DNA from: Amycolatopsis dendrobii
GTDB taxonomy: Bacteria; Actinomycetota; Actinomycetes; Mycobacteriales; Pseudonocardiaceae
DNA length: 64,000 nt
Assembly (NCBI RefSeq): GCF_014145675.1
Contig: NZ_JACGZW010000013.1
Span: 186,001-250,000, forward strand
Reading direction: 5' to 3'
Shown here one piece after another: positions 24,364 through 44,124 of the stretch. The translations under genes and the position numbers were made by a program. The notes under the pieces were generated by a model. The model made no database searches. It was not told where the DNA came from and worked only from the letters and a program-made list of their open reading frames with translations. Within the stretch, counting starts at the first letter, position 1. Every line of letters starts with the position of its first letter.

Positions 24364-25383
24364 ATGGTGCAGCCGGGTCGTCCGCCGCGGGACGGCATGC
24401 GCGGCGAGTCCGGGGCGTGCGCGGACTGGGCGCGGGCCGAACTGGAAGGCTGCCCGGTCGAACAGGTCGCGGTGGCCGGGCTTTCCGTGTCGGGATGGGT
24501 GCGCGGCGGGGGCGGGGACGACGCCCACGTCGGCCTGCTCGCGGAAACCGAGGCGGACCTGCCGCCGATCGTCGTGCACGTGCCGTCGATGCGCGTCGTC
24601 GACGGGGTGCACCGCGTGCGCGCCGCGGCGGCCCGGGGCCGTGCGAGCGTCGCCGCGGTGCTGTACGCGGGCAGCGCGGCGGACGCTTTCGTGCTGTCGG
24701 TGTGGCTGAACCGCGTGCACGGGCTGCCGCTGGACCGCGTCGACCGGCGCGCGGCGGCGGAGCGGATCCTTGTCTCGCACGGACATTGGTCGGACCGCAG
24801 GATCGCGGCGGCGGTCGGATTGGCCGCGGGAACGGTGGCCGGTCTGCGCGGCCGTTCGACTGGCCAGAATGATCAGTTGGACAGACGGGTGGGCCGCGAC
24901 GGCCGGGGCCGCCCGGTGAACGCCGCGGCGGGCCGCCGGCTCGCCGGGAAACTGCTGACCGAGGAGCCGGGCGCGTCGCTGCGCTCGGTGGCCCGGCGCG
25001 CCGGGGTTTCCCCGGCCACGGTGCAGGACGTGCGGCGGCGGCTGAGCGCCGGGGACGATCCGGTGCCCGCGCAGCGCCGCGGTTCGCCGCCGCCGCGCCG
25101 GGTCCAGTCCTGGGCGGTCTCGGCCGCGGAGCTGCGCCGGGCGCTGGAGCAGATGAAACGGGATCCCGCGCTGCGGTTGAGCGAATCCGGCCGGGCGCTG
25201 CTGCGGTGGCTGGACCGGCACGCCGCGGGCATCGCCGAATGGGGCCAGCTCGTGCAGGCGGTGCCGAGCCACTGCCGCGCGCTGGTGGCGGAATTCGCCA
25301 GGGTGTACGCGGCGGCCTGGGCGGATCTGGCCGGTTCGCTGGAGAACAGCGGCGCGGCCGGGCTCGAGACCGCCCGGGGCTAG
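24364..25383 (+). CDS. StrR/ParB-domain pathway-specific activator
   Basis: The 339-residue protein has a ParB-like N-terminal domain (LPPIVVHVPSMRVVDGVHRVRAAAARGRASVAAVLYAG, with VxxLxxSxSxR-like LSVSGWVRGGGGDDAHVGLLAE before it) and a central helix-turn-helix (RRAAAERILVSHGHWSDRRIAAAVGLAAGTVAGLRGR) followed by a second HTH-like segment (LLTEEPGASLRSVARRAGVSPATVQDVRRRL). This is the layout of StrR, NovG and the glycopeptide regulators, which switch on antibiotic clusters rather than segregate plasmids. GAGGGAG precedes the ATG. A near-perfect StrR box lies inside the gene. It is the first gene of the cluster and is followed on the same strand by the acyltransferase and thioesterase genes. 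Confidence 0.88.
   Translation: MVQPGRPPRDGMRGESGACADWARAELEGCPVEQVAVAGLSVSGWVRGGGGDDAHVGLLAETEADLPPIVVHVPSMRVVDGVHRVRAAAARGRASVAAVLYAGSAADAFVLSVWLNRVHGLPLDRVDRRAAAERILVSHGHWSDRRIAAAVGLAAGTVAGLRGRSTGQNDQLDRRVGRDGRGRPVNAAAGRRLAGKLLTEEPGASLRSVARRAGVSPATVQDVRRRLSAGDDPVPAQRRGSPPPRRVQSWAVSAAELRRALEQMKRDPALRLSESGRALLRWLDRHAAGIAEWGQLVQAVPSHCRALVAEFARVYAAAWADLAGSLENSGAAGLETARG
24854..24882. promoter_or_regulatory. StrR box inside the regulator gene
   Basis: GTTCGACTG, an 11-base spacer and CAGTTGGAC match the StrR/NovG-type consensus GTTCRACTG-N11-CRGTYGAAC at 17 of 18 positions. It lies at bases 491-519 of the activator coding sequence, about 590 bases before the acyltransferase gene, so it could serve autoregulation or DNA looping. 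Confidence 0.6.
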
Positions 25384-25477
25384 GGAATGCGGTGCCGCAG
25401 GTGATTCCGTTCTCGAGGACCGCACTGGCGCGCTGGCGGCCGGACGCGGGACCGCTGGGGGTTAGGGGAAAAATGTG

Positions 25478-26776
25478 ATGCTGCATCTGATTCCGGTGAG
25501 CGGAGCCACTGCCGAGGACCTCGAGGACCGCACCGTCGCGCTGGCCGCCGAACTGGAGACCGCCGCGGGCGGGCTCGCCGCGGTGGCCAAGGCGATGCCG
25601 CTGGATCCGGCGCACCGCCACCGGCGCTGTGTGCTCGCCTACGACACCGCGCACGCGCTGGCCACGGTCCGGGACCGGGACACGCGCTGGCTGCTGACCC
25701 GGTCGCCGTCCGGCAGCGAACCGGCGGCGGCCGGGACGCCGTCGGTCGCCGTGCTGTTCGCCGGGTTCGGCAAGCTGTCGGTGGTGCGCGGGTCGGATCT
25801 GTACGACCGGCTCGGCCGGTTCCGCGCGGTGGCCGACCGGCTCGGCGAGCTCCTCGTGGCCGAGTTCGGCGTGGACCCCCGGCAGGCGATGTTCGCCCCG
25901 GCGGGCGATCCGCGGTCGGCGGAGTACGAGGAGCTGCTGCGCCGCAACACGATCGGGCATCCGGCGCTGTTCGTGCTGGAGTACGCGCTGCTGCGGGTGT
26001 GGCGGGACTGGGGCGTCGAACCGGCGGCGATGCTGTCGCACAGTCTCGGCGAGTACGTCGCCGCCACGGTCGCCGGGGTGCTGGAGGCCGAGGACGCGCT
26101 GCGGCTGATCGTGCGCCGCGCGCTGATGGTCGACGAGCTGCCGCAGGGCCGGATGCTCGCGGTCTCGCTGTCCAGGGAAGAGCTGGAACCCTATCTGCGC
26201 GAAGGGCTTTGGCTCGCCGCGACGAACGGGCCCGACGTGAGCATCGCCGCCGGCGGCACCGCCGACACCGAGGAACTGCGCGCCCGGCTGGCCGCCGACG
26301 GCATCCGCTGCGGGATGCTCGACACCACCCACGCCTTCCACACGCCGAAACTCGAGCCGGTCCGCCCGCGCCTGGTCGAGGCGGCCGCGTCGATGACGAG
26401 GAAGCCGCCGCGGCTGCGGTACGTCTCGTGCCTGACCGGCACCCGGCTGAACCCGCGCCAGGCCACCGATCCCGAGCACTGGGGACGGCACATGTGCTCG
26501 CCGGTGCTGTTCGCCGAGGGGCTGCGCGCGCTGTGGCGCCGTCCGCCCGGCGCGGTGCTGGAGATCGGGCCCGAACAGACCGCGCTGAACATGGCCACCC
26601 GTTTCCTCGCGGCGAGCGGAGCCGAACCCGCGCCCGTGGTGGCGTCGCTGGCGCCGTCGCCGTACTGGGAATCCCACACCGACAGCCTGCTGGCCGCCGC
26701 CGCCCGGCTGTGGCTGGAAGGCGTCCCGGTGAACTGGGACGCGATCCGGTCCGACCGGGCCGCGGCGGAGAACTGA
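25478..26776 (+). CDS. Free-standing acyltransferase (malonyl-type) for PKS modules
   Basis: The 432-residue protein is a lone PKS acyltransferase with a diverged N-terminal extension (ATAEDLEDRTVALAAELETAAGG...) like the linker before integral ATs. Core: VAVLFAGFGKL at the start, SHSLGEYVAATVAGVLEAED with nucleophile Ser189, R near 213, and HAFH at 285-288, the signature of malonyl-CoA preference. The first residue of the usual GHSxGE is serine. A discrete AT in a cis-AT cluster is unusual; the third megasynthase here has a dead AT, so this enzyme probably loads that module in trans. AGGGG precedes both a GTG (25475) and the ATG (25478). The type II thioesterase gene follows after 24 bases. 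Confidence 0.88.
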   Translation: MLHLIPVSGATAEDLEDRTVALAAELETAAGGLAAVAKAMPLDPAHRHRRCVLAYDTAHALATVRDRDTRWLLTRSPSGSEPAAAGTPSVAVLFAGFGKLSVVRGSDLYDRLGRFRAVADRLGELLVAEFGVDPRQAMFAPAGDPRSAEYEELLRRNTIGHPALFVLEYALLRVWRDWGVEPAAMLSHSLGEYVAATVAGVLEAEDALRLIVRRALMVDELPQGRMLAVSLSREELEPYLREGLWLAATNGPDVSIAAGGTADTEELRARLAADGIRCGMLDTTHAFHTPKLEPVRPRLVEAAASMTRKPPRLRYVSCLTGTRLNPRQATDPEHWGRHMCSPVLFAEGLRALWRRPPGAVLEIGPEQTALNMATRFLAASGAEPAPVVASLAPSPYWESHTDSLLAAAARLWLEGVPVNWDAIRSDRAAAEN

Positions 26777-26800
26777 CACCTCTGGACAGGAGCGCACGGC

Positions 26801-27565
26801 ATGGCCGGAACGACCCGCAATCCCTGGACGCTCACGCCGCAGCCGAGGCCCGGCGCGGCGCTGCGGCTGATCTGCCTGCCGCACGCGGGCGGCGGCGCGG
26901 CGGCCTACCGGGACTGGCCGGGCTGCTTCAGCAGCGACGTCGAAGTCACCCTGGTGCAGCTGCCCGGCCGCGAGAACCGGATGTTCGAGACCCCGCACTC
27001 CCGGATGGACACCCTGGTCCCGGAGCTGGCCGAGCAGCTCGGCCCGCTCACCGCGGACCGGTACGCGCTGTTCGGGCACAGCATGGGCGCGCTCGTCGCG
27101 TTCGAACTGAGCAGGCGCCTCGCGGCGGACCGGCGGCCGGAGGTGCTGATCGTGTCCGGGCACCACGCCCCGCACCTGGAGCGCACCGGCCCGCACCGGC
27201 ACGCGCTGTCGGAGGCCGAACTCGTCGCCGCGCTGCACGAACTGGGCGGGCTGTCGCCGGAGGTGCTCGAGAACCCCGAGTACCTGAAGCTGGTGCTGCC
27301 CACGGTTCGCGCCGATCTGGCGGTGGTGGAGGAGTACAGCTGGCCGGGCGGGGAACCGCTGGACCACGACCTGGTCGCGCTGGGCGGGGCGGAGGACCGG
27401 ATGGTGCCGCCCGCCGACCTGCGCGCGTGGGAGCGGCACACGACGGGACGGTTCAGCCACCGGGTTTTTCCGGGCGGGCATTTCTTTTTGCAGGAGCACC
27501 TGGCCGACGTGGTCGACGAGGTGCGGCGTGCGCTTGTTCCGGGGGAGCGGCGGGTGGCGCGGTAG
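26801..27565 (+). CDS. Type II thioesterase
   Basis: The 254-residue alpha/beta hydrolase has LICLPHAGGGAAAYRDW near the N-terminus, the nucleophile elbow LFGHSMGALVAFELSRRL (Ser94), a helical lid with HRHALSEAELVAALHELGGLSPEVLENPEYLKLVLPTVRADL and the catalytic histidine in FPGGHFFLQEH. Such editing thioesterases remove wrong or stalled acyl groups from carrier-protein arms of PKS and NRPS enzymes. AGGAG lies eight bases before the ATG. It follows the acyltransferase gene as an operon and converges with the leftward A-T gene, with only 13 bases between stops. Confidence 0.93.
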   Translation: MAGTTRNPWTLTPQPRPGAALRLICLPHAGGGAAAYRDWPGCFSSDVEVTLVQLPGRENRMFETPHSRMDTLVPELAEQLGPLTADRYALFGHSMGALVAFELSRRLAADRRPEVLIVSGHHAPHLERTGPHRHALSEAELVAALHELGGLSPEVLENPEYLKLVLPTVRADLAVVEEYSWPGGEPLDHDLVALGGAEDRMVPPADLRAWERHTTGRFSHRVFPGGHFFLQEHLADVVDEVRRALVPGERRVAR

Positions 27566-27578
27566 CGTGCCGTGCTGG

Positions 27579-29261
27579 TCAGTGTTCTTCCAGTGAACGG
27601 GCCAGTTCGCCTGCGGTTTCGGCCAGCAGGAGGTCCGCGAGTGCGATCGGGAGTCCGGTGGCGCGCCGCAGTTCTGCGGCGACGCGGTTCATCCGCAGCG
27701 AATCGCCGCCGAGTTCGAAGAAGTTGTCGTCCATGCCGACCGCGTCCACGCCCAGCACCGCCTGCCAGGTCTCGGCGACCAGCTTCTCGGCCGGGGTGAC
27801 CGGCGCCGGGCCCGTCTCGGCGGACGGCTCGCCGGGCACCGGCAGCGCCGCGACGTCGACCTTTCCGTTGGGGGACAACGGCAACGCCGGAAGCCGCAGC
27901 ACCGACGACGGCACCAGGTAGGCGGGCACCCGCTCGGCCAGCCATGTCCGGAGCGCGCTGAGGTCGGCCTCGTCCCGCTCGGGCACCACGTACGCGAGCA
28001 GCCGGGAGCCGCCCGCCTCGTCCGGTACGCCGACCGCGGCGGCGGCGCGGACGTCGGGGTGCTCGCCGAGGACGGCTTCCAGTTCGCCGGGTTCCACCCG
28101 GAAGCCGCGGATCTTCACCTGCCGGTCGGCCCGGCCGCGGAACTCCAGCGCGCCGCCGGGCAGACGCCGCACCAGGTCGCCGGTGCGGTAGCGGCGCGTG
28201 CCGTCCGGGCCCGCGACGAACCGGGCAGCCGTCGCGCCCGGCCGGGCGTGGTAGCCGCGGGCCAGGTTCGGGCCGCTCACGTACAGCTGCCCGGTTTCCC
28301 CGTCCGGCACCGGGGCCAGCCGGTCGTCCAGGACGTGTGCGGCGACCCCGGCGAGCGGCCGCCCGATCGGCATCGTGGACCGGCCGTCCGCGGCCAGTGC
28401 GCCGAGGCCGGGCTGGAGGGTCGCGAAGGTGGTGCACTCGGTCGGCCCGTATCCGTTGACGAGCACCGTTTCCGGCGCGAGCGCGGCGGCTTGGCGGACG
28501 ACGTCGGCGCGCACGGTGTCCCCGCCGGAGAACAGCAGGCGCAACCCGGCCGGCAGGCGCTTCTCCGCGGTCACCAGTTCGTGGAACAGCCCCGCGGTGA
28601 GCCAGGCGACGCTGACCTCGGCTCGCTCCATGAACTCCAGCAGGTCGCTGGTGCCGAGCGCGCCGGGCGGTGCGACGGCGAGCGTGGCGCCGCGGGCGAG
28701 GGCGCCCCAGATCTCGAAGGTGGAGGCGTCGAAGGCGAGCGGCGCGTACTGCATCACCCGGTCGCCCGGCTCGATGCCGAGCCCCGGCTGGGTCACCAGG
28801 TTCGCCACCGCCTCGTGGGTGGCCGCCACGCCCTTGGGCGTCCCGGTGGACCCCGAGGTGTAGACCAGGTACGCGGGATTGCCCGGGAGCGGAGCCTCGG
28901 GCAGTGCGGTGTCCACTGTGGAGTCGAGATCGGCGGTGCCGGCGAGGACGAGCCGGGCCCCGGAATCGGCGATCGTCCGGGCGCGGTGCGCGTCCGGGTG
29001 GCCGGGATCCAGCGGGACGTAGAAGCCGCCGCATTTCAGCACGGCGAGCATCAGGAGCACGGCTTCCGCACTGCGCGGCACCTGGAGCGCGACCGGGGTT
29101 TCGCGACGCACGCCCAGCGCGGCCAGCGCGGCCGCCAGCTCGTCGGAGCGGGCTTTCAGCGCGGCGTAGGTGAGCGTGCCGCCGGGGTGGTGCAGGGCGA
29201 TCGCGTCGGGTGTGACCGCGGCCTGGCGGTCGACGAGTTCGGGCACGGTGCTGCCGGTCAT
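27579..29261 (-). CDS. Stand-alone NRPS adenylation-thiolation didomain, Val-like code
   Basis: The 560-residue enzyme activates an amino acid with ATP and loads it onto its own carrier domain. A domain: residues 1-480, with YLVYTSGSTGTPKGV, FDASTFEIW, GYGPTECTTF, YRTGDLVRR and NGKV cores. The inferred specificity residues D-A-F-W-F-G-G-T-F-K closely match the known valine code D-A-F-W-I-G-G-T-F-K. T domain: FFELGGDSLRM with the phosphopantetheine serine at Ser521. No condensation or thioesterase domain is attached, so it could feed an initiation module or supply a modified valine. Its ATG overlaps the ATP-grasp stop (ATGA), and the two run opposite to the main operon. Confidence 0.9.
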   Translation of the reverse strand: MTGSTVPELVDRQAAVTPDAIALHHPGGTLTYAALKARSDELAAALAALGVRRETPVALQVPRSAEAVLLMLAVLKCGGFYVPLDPGHPDAHRARTIADSGARLVLAGTADLDSTVDTALPEAPLPGNPAYLVYTSGSTGTPKGVAATHEAVANLVTQPGLGIEPGDRVMQYAPLAFDASTFEIWGALARGATLAVAPPGALGTSDLLEFMERAEVSVAWLTAGLFHELVTAEKRLPAGLRLLFSGGDTVRADVVRQAAALAPETVLVNGYGPTECTTFATLQPGLGALAADGRSTMPIGRPLAGVAAHVLDDRLAPVPDGETGQLYVSGPNLARGYHARPGATAARFVAGPDGTRRYRTGDLVRRLPGGALEFRGRADRQVKIRGFRVEPGELEAVLGEHPDVRAAAAVGVPDEAGGSRLLAYVVPERDEADLSALRTWLAERVPAYLVPSSVLRLPALPLSPNGKVDVAALPVPGEPSAETGPAPVTPAEKLVAETWQAVLGVDAVGMDDNFFELGGDSLRMNRVAAELRRATGLPIALADLLLAETAGELARSLEEH

Positions 29262-30499
29262 CGGGCCACCTCCGGTTCGGCCGCCGGGCGAAGGGATTCG
29301 CCGACGAGCTGGCTGAGGAAACGCAACTGGGCGTGGTCGGCCACGGCGCCGTACACCGTGCCGACCCGGCTGCTCGCGCCGGTCGCGACGGCGGGCAGCA
29401 CGCGGGGCAGGTCGGCGAGGTCGACCTTGCTCACGCCGGGCAGGGCGCGGACGGCGGCCGCGCCGCTGATCCGCCGCACCACCCTCGTTCCGTCCGGCGC
29501 CAGCACGAAATGCTGGAAGGACACCCGGTCCCAGCGCGGCCGGTCCGGGACGCCGGCGGCGCCGAGCGCGGCCAGCAGGGCGAGCCGGACCAGGTCGGGG
29601 CCTCCGGCGCGGCGGACCAGATCGGCCACGTGCCCGCCGAGCCGTCCGTTGACCTCGATCAGCCGGGGGCCGTCGGCGGTCAGCTTGATCTCGGTGTGCG
29701 TCAGGCCGTGCCGGAAGCCGAGCGCGGCGAGCGCGCGCCGGGTCAGGTCTTCGGTCTCGGCCCGCAGGTCGCCGGGAAGGTCCGCCGGGACGAACATGCC
29801 TGTCTCGCGGAAGCCCGCGGCGAGCGGGAGTTTCCCGGTGACCGCGAGCGGAACCGTGACGCCGCCGGAGGTCAGCGACTCCACGCTGACGTAGTCGCCC
29901 CACCCGCCGAGCGGTTCGCCCTGGAGGAATTCCTCCAGCACCAACCGGTCTTCGGGACCGGCGAGCAGCCGCCGGGCCCGTTCCCCGCCTTCGCCGGCCG
30001 AGGTGACGAGCGAGGTGTTCCGGCTGGACCCGCCGACCGCCGGCTTGAGCACCGCGGGCAGGCCGACTACGGCGAGCGCGGCGTCGAAATCGTCCGGCGC
30101 GTCGACGCGGGCGATGCGGGTGGCGTCCACCCCGGCCGCGGCGAACGCGGCCCGCTGGGCGGCCTTGTCGGTCAGGAGCTCCGCGGTTTTCCGGTCCTGG
30201 TAAGGAAGTCCGAGCGCCTCGGCGAGTCCGGCGGTGCGGCGGAGCTGGTACTCGGCGAAGGTGACGATCCCGGCCGTGTCCCGGCGGCGCAGTTCCGCGG
30301 CGGTGCGCCGCAGGTCCCAGCCGGTGGTGTCGAGGGTTTCGCCGAGGTCCGCGAGCAGCCCGGCCACCTCGGCCGGATGCTCGTCGGCCCGGTCGTAGAC
30401 GAAAACCGGGGTGCACACGCCCCGCGCGGCGCGCAGCACGTCGGCGGGACCGGCCGAGCCGAGGTCGTAGACGACCGCGACCCTCGGCGGTGCGGGCAT
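29258..30499 (-). CDS. ATP-grasp ligase
   Basis: The 413-residue protein has the ATP-grasp layout: a preATP-grasp region (VAVVYDLGSAGPADVLRAARGVCTPVFVYD), the first lysine in GLPAVLKPAVGGSSRNTSLV, the LVLEEFLQGEPLGGWGDYVSVES nucleotide-binding section, and metal/catalytic residues in HTEIKLTADGPRLIEVNGRLGGHVADL. Such enzymes form amide or ester bonds by acyl-phosphate. It is translationally coupled to the Val-coded A-T protein (ATGA overlap) and may ligate or modify its loaded amino acid, for example as in butirosin BtrJ-type reactions. A promoter-like TGACAA-17-TAGAGT lies upstream. Confidence 0.87.
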   Translation of the reverse strand: MPAPPRVAVVYDLGSAGPADVLRAARGVCTPVFVYDRADEHPAEVAGLLADLGETLDTTGWDLRRTAAELRRRDTAGIVTFAEYQLRRTAGLAEALGLPYQDRKTAELLTDKAAQRAAFAAAGVDATRIARVDAPDDFDAALAVVGLPAVLKPAVGGSSRNTSLVTSAGEGGERARRLLAGPEDRLVLEEFLQGEPLGGWGDYVSVESLTSGGVTVPLAVTGKLPLAAGFRETGMFVPADLPGDLRAETEDLTRRALAALGFRHGLTHTEIKLTADGPRLIEVNGRLGGHVADLVRRAGGPDLVRLALLAALGAAGVPDRPRWDRVSFQHFVLAPDGTRVVRRISGAAAVRALPGVSKVDLADLPRVLPAVATGASSRVGTVYGAVADHAQLRFLSQLVGESLRPAAEPEVAR

Positions 30500-30542
30500 A
30501 GTTCGCTCCCGGAGTGCTTTTCGGGGGGATTTTCGCGCCCCG

Positions 30543-30571
30543 ACTCTATCGGCGGCCCCGGGTTCTTGTCA
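30543..30571 (-). promoter_or_regulatory. Putative promoter of the ATP-grasp/A-T operon
   Basis: Read leftward, TGACAA (30571-30566) and TAGAGT (30548-30543) are 17 bp apart, about 45-70 bases before the ATG at 30499, in the divergent gap with the DUF4096 gene. Confidence 0.4.
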
Positions 30572-30637
30572 TCGACGGCGAATCGCGGGAAATAGCTGCG
30601 CAATGAACGCGATTGCCCGATCGGCGGGCGCGGTGCG

Positions 30638-31132
30638 ATGGTCTTTTTCATGGCCGATGCGTTGATGCGGAGAGTGGTTCCCGACGAGTTGTGGGAATTG
30701 GTGGAACCGGTGTTGCCGAAAGCCCCGAAACGTCCGCAGGGCGGCGGCCGGGCCCGCGCCGAGTCGCGCCGGGTGTTCGCCGCGGTGGCGCTGGTGCTCA
30801 GCGGAGAGACGTCGTGGCGGGCGGTGCCGCCGTCGCTCGGGGTCGCCGTGCCGACCGCGCACCGCTGGTTCGCGCGGTGGACCGAAGCCGGGGTGTGGGA
30901 GCGGCTCGCGTTCGCCGCGCAAACCCGGGAAATCGACCCTGAGCTGGACGAATGGCTCACCTTCCTGGTCGAGGCGGCGACCGCGAGGGCCGGCGCGGCC
31001 GACCGGCGGAGCATGTCCGCGATGGCCGCGGGAACGCGGGTCGAGGCACCGGTGCGGCTGCCCGGCCAGGTCCGGCGCGAGGATGTCCAACCGAGACGGC
31101 GCGATTCCGGGCCGGTCCGCGTCGCGGTCTGA
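30638..31132 (+). CDS. DUF4096 (IS5-type transposase N-terminal domain) protein
   Basis: The 164-residue protein begins with the DUF4096 helix-turn-helix found at the N-terminus of IS5-family transposases: VVPDELWELVEPVLPKAPKRPQGGGRARAESRRVFAAVALVLSGETSWRAVPPSLGVAVPTAHRWFARWTEAGVWERL. The catalytic DDE half does not follow; instead there is a different helical tail (TREIDPELDEWLTFLVEAATARAGAADRRSMSAMAAG). No inverted repeats or target duplications are seen. It may therefore be a domesticated DNA-binding protein rather than an insertion element. It is read toward the main operon and could regulate it. The start is unclear: ATG 30638 or 30650. Confidence 0.65.
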   Translation: MVFFMADALMRRVVPDELWELVEPVLPKAPKRPQGGGRARAESRRVFAAVALVLSGETSWRAVPPSLGVAVPTAHRWFARWTEAGVWERLAFAAQTREIDPELDEWLTFLVEAATARAGAADRRSMSAMAAGTRVEAPVRLPGQVRREDVQPRRRDSGPVRVAV

Positions 31133-31199
31133 TCCGACCTGCGGAAATGCGCGGGAGACAATCGCGGCGACGCTGTCTCGGACCGGTGTTCGAGGCTGC

Positions 31200-31227
31200 T
31201 TGCCCCCGCGCTTTCCGGTGGTACTGT
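31200..31227 (+). promoter_or_regulatory. Putative promoter of the main biosynthetic operon
   Basis: TTGCCC (31200-31205) and TACTGT (31222-31227) are spaced by 16 bp, placing the transcript start near 31234, about 130 bases before the PLP-enzyme gene. Confidence 0.4.
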
Positions 31228-31366
31228 CGAACTCGTCCGGCGATCGGAAACTGATTGCCGGAATATGTTCCGCGACCGGTCCGGCCGCGTCCGTTTCTTT
31301 TCCGGCGCGCCATTGCGGATCCGGTTTTCCCCTGCTTGCGGCACTGATATCTCGGAGGTTGCTGGC

Positions 31367-32608
31367 GTGTGCGGCGGTCGGATGGAGCTAGCCGATCCGG
31401 AGGCGGTCGGCGGCGCGGCGCGCTTCGACATCGCGCGGGCGCGGGCGGAGACCGCCGGCTGCGGCGGGGTGATCCATCTGAACAACGCGGGTTCGGCGCT
31501 GATGCCGGGGCCGGTGCTGGACCGGGTGGTCGGGCACCTGGAACTGGAGGCGCGGATCGGCGGGTACGAGGCCGCCGAACTGGCCGAGGCGGAGGTGTCC
31601 GGCGTCTACGAGTCGGCGGGAGCCCTGCTCGGCTGCCTGCCGTCGGAGGTCGCGCTCACCGAGAACGCCTCGCGCGCCTGGCAGGCCGCGGTGCAGGCGG
31701 TCCCGCTGGCGGCGGGGGACCGGATCGTGGTCGGCGCGGCCGAGTACGTGAGCAATCACCTGGTGCTGCAAGCGGTCCGCGAGGCGACCGGGGCCACCGT
31801 CACCGTGGTCCCGGACGACGAGCACGGCCGGTTCGACGTCGAATTCTTCCGCGGCGTGCTCGACGAGCGCACGAAACTGGTGGCGCTGACCCACGTTCCG
31901 GTCTACGGCGGCCCGGTGAACCCGGTGCGCGAGGTCGGCGGGCTGCTCCGCGACGCACCGGCGTTCTATCTCGTCGACGCGTGCCAGACAGCCGGGCAGC
32001 TGCGGCTGGACGTGGCGGCCATCGGCTGCGACCTGCTGACCGCGGCGGGCCGCAAGTACCTGCGGGGCCCGCGCGGCACCGGGCTGCTCTACGTGAACTC
32101 GGCGCGGATGCCCGAACTGCGCGGAGCCTGCCTGGACACGCGCGGCCTGCGCTGGTCGGGCAACGGCGAGGTCAGCGCGCGCCAGGACGCGCGGCTGTTC
32201 GAGAGCTGGGAGGCCAGCTTCGCGATCCGGCTCGGGCTCGGCGCCGCCATCGACTACGCGCTCGCCTGGGGTCTCGACGCGATCTGGGAACGGATCCGGC
32301 TGCTGTCGGCGCGGCTGACCGAACGTCTCGGCTACGTGCCGGGCGTGCTGCTGCCGGACAACGCGGCCGTGGCGCCGAGCGGGCTGGTCCGGTTCCGGCT
32401 GCCGGGGGCCGACCCGCACCGCATCCGCCGGGAACTGCGCCGGGGCGGCGTGAACGTGTCGGTGTCCGAGCGCGAGCTGGCCCCGCTGGATCCCGCGCAG
32501 CGCCGGGAAACCGCGCAGCTGCGCGCCTCGGTCCATTACTACAACACCGAAGACGAGATCGACCGCTTCGGCGACGCGCTCGAACTGCTGCTCAAAAAGG
32601 ACGCCTGA
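31367..32608 (+). CDS. PLP-dependent aminotransferase class V (cysteine desulfurase-like)
   Basis: The 413-residue protein has the fold-type I layout: IHLNNAGSALMPGPVLDRVV, ASRAWQAAVQAVPLAAGDRIVVGAAEYVSNHLVL, LVDACQTAGQLRLDVAAIGCDLLTAAGRKYLRGPRGTG with the PLP lysine near 230, and a C-terminal VNVSVSERE. Relatives include isopenicillin-N-epimerase-like enzymes, selenocysteine lyases and amine-forming aminotransferases in antibiotic clusters. The GTG at 31367 has GGAGG eight bases upstream; ATG 31382 is possible. It is first in the main operon, 17 bases before the first megasynthase gene, so it probably makes a precursor amine or epimer, but the substrate is unknown. Confidence 0.85.
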   Translation: MCGGRMELADPEAVGGAARFDIARARAETAGCGGVIHLNNAGSALMPGPVLDRVVGHLELEARIGGYEAAELAEAEVSGVYESAGALLGCLPSEVALTENASRAWQAAVQAVPLAAGDRIVVGAAEYVSNHLVLQAVREATGATVTVVPDDEHGRFDVEFFRGVLDERTKLVALTHVPVYGGPVNPVREVGGLLRDAPAFYLVDACQTAGQLRLDVAAIGCDLLTAAGRKYLRGPRGTGLLYVNSARMPELRGACLDTRGLRWSGNGEVSARQDARLFESWEASFAIRLGLGAAIDYALAWGLDAIWERIRLLSARLTERLGYVPGVLLPDNAAVAPSGLVRFRLPGADPHRIRRELRRGGVNVSVSERELAPLDPAQRRETAQLRASVHYYNTEDEIDRFGDALELLLKKDA

Positions 32609-32625
32609 GAACAGGGGAAGACTCG

Positions 32626-44120
<11,495 letters not shown>

Positions 44121-44124
<4 letters not shown>

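Noticed and set aside
24364..25383. Plasmid or chromosome partition protein (ParB)
   Set aside because: No ParA partner or parS sites are near; the layout and context fit StrR-type activators of antibiotic clusters.
30638..31132. Insertion sequence
   Set aside because: Only the DUF4096 DNA-binding part is present; no DDE catalytic part, terminal repeats or target duplication were seen.
31224..31232. CTGTCGAAC, a possible StrR half-site at the main operon promoter
   Set aside because: No matching GTTCRACTG half lies 11 bases upstream, so only half a site is present and it overlaps the -10 element.
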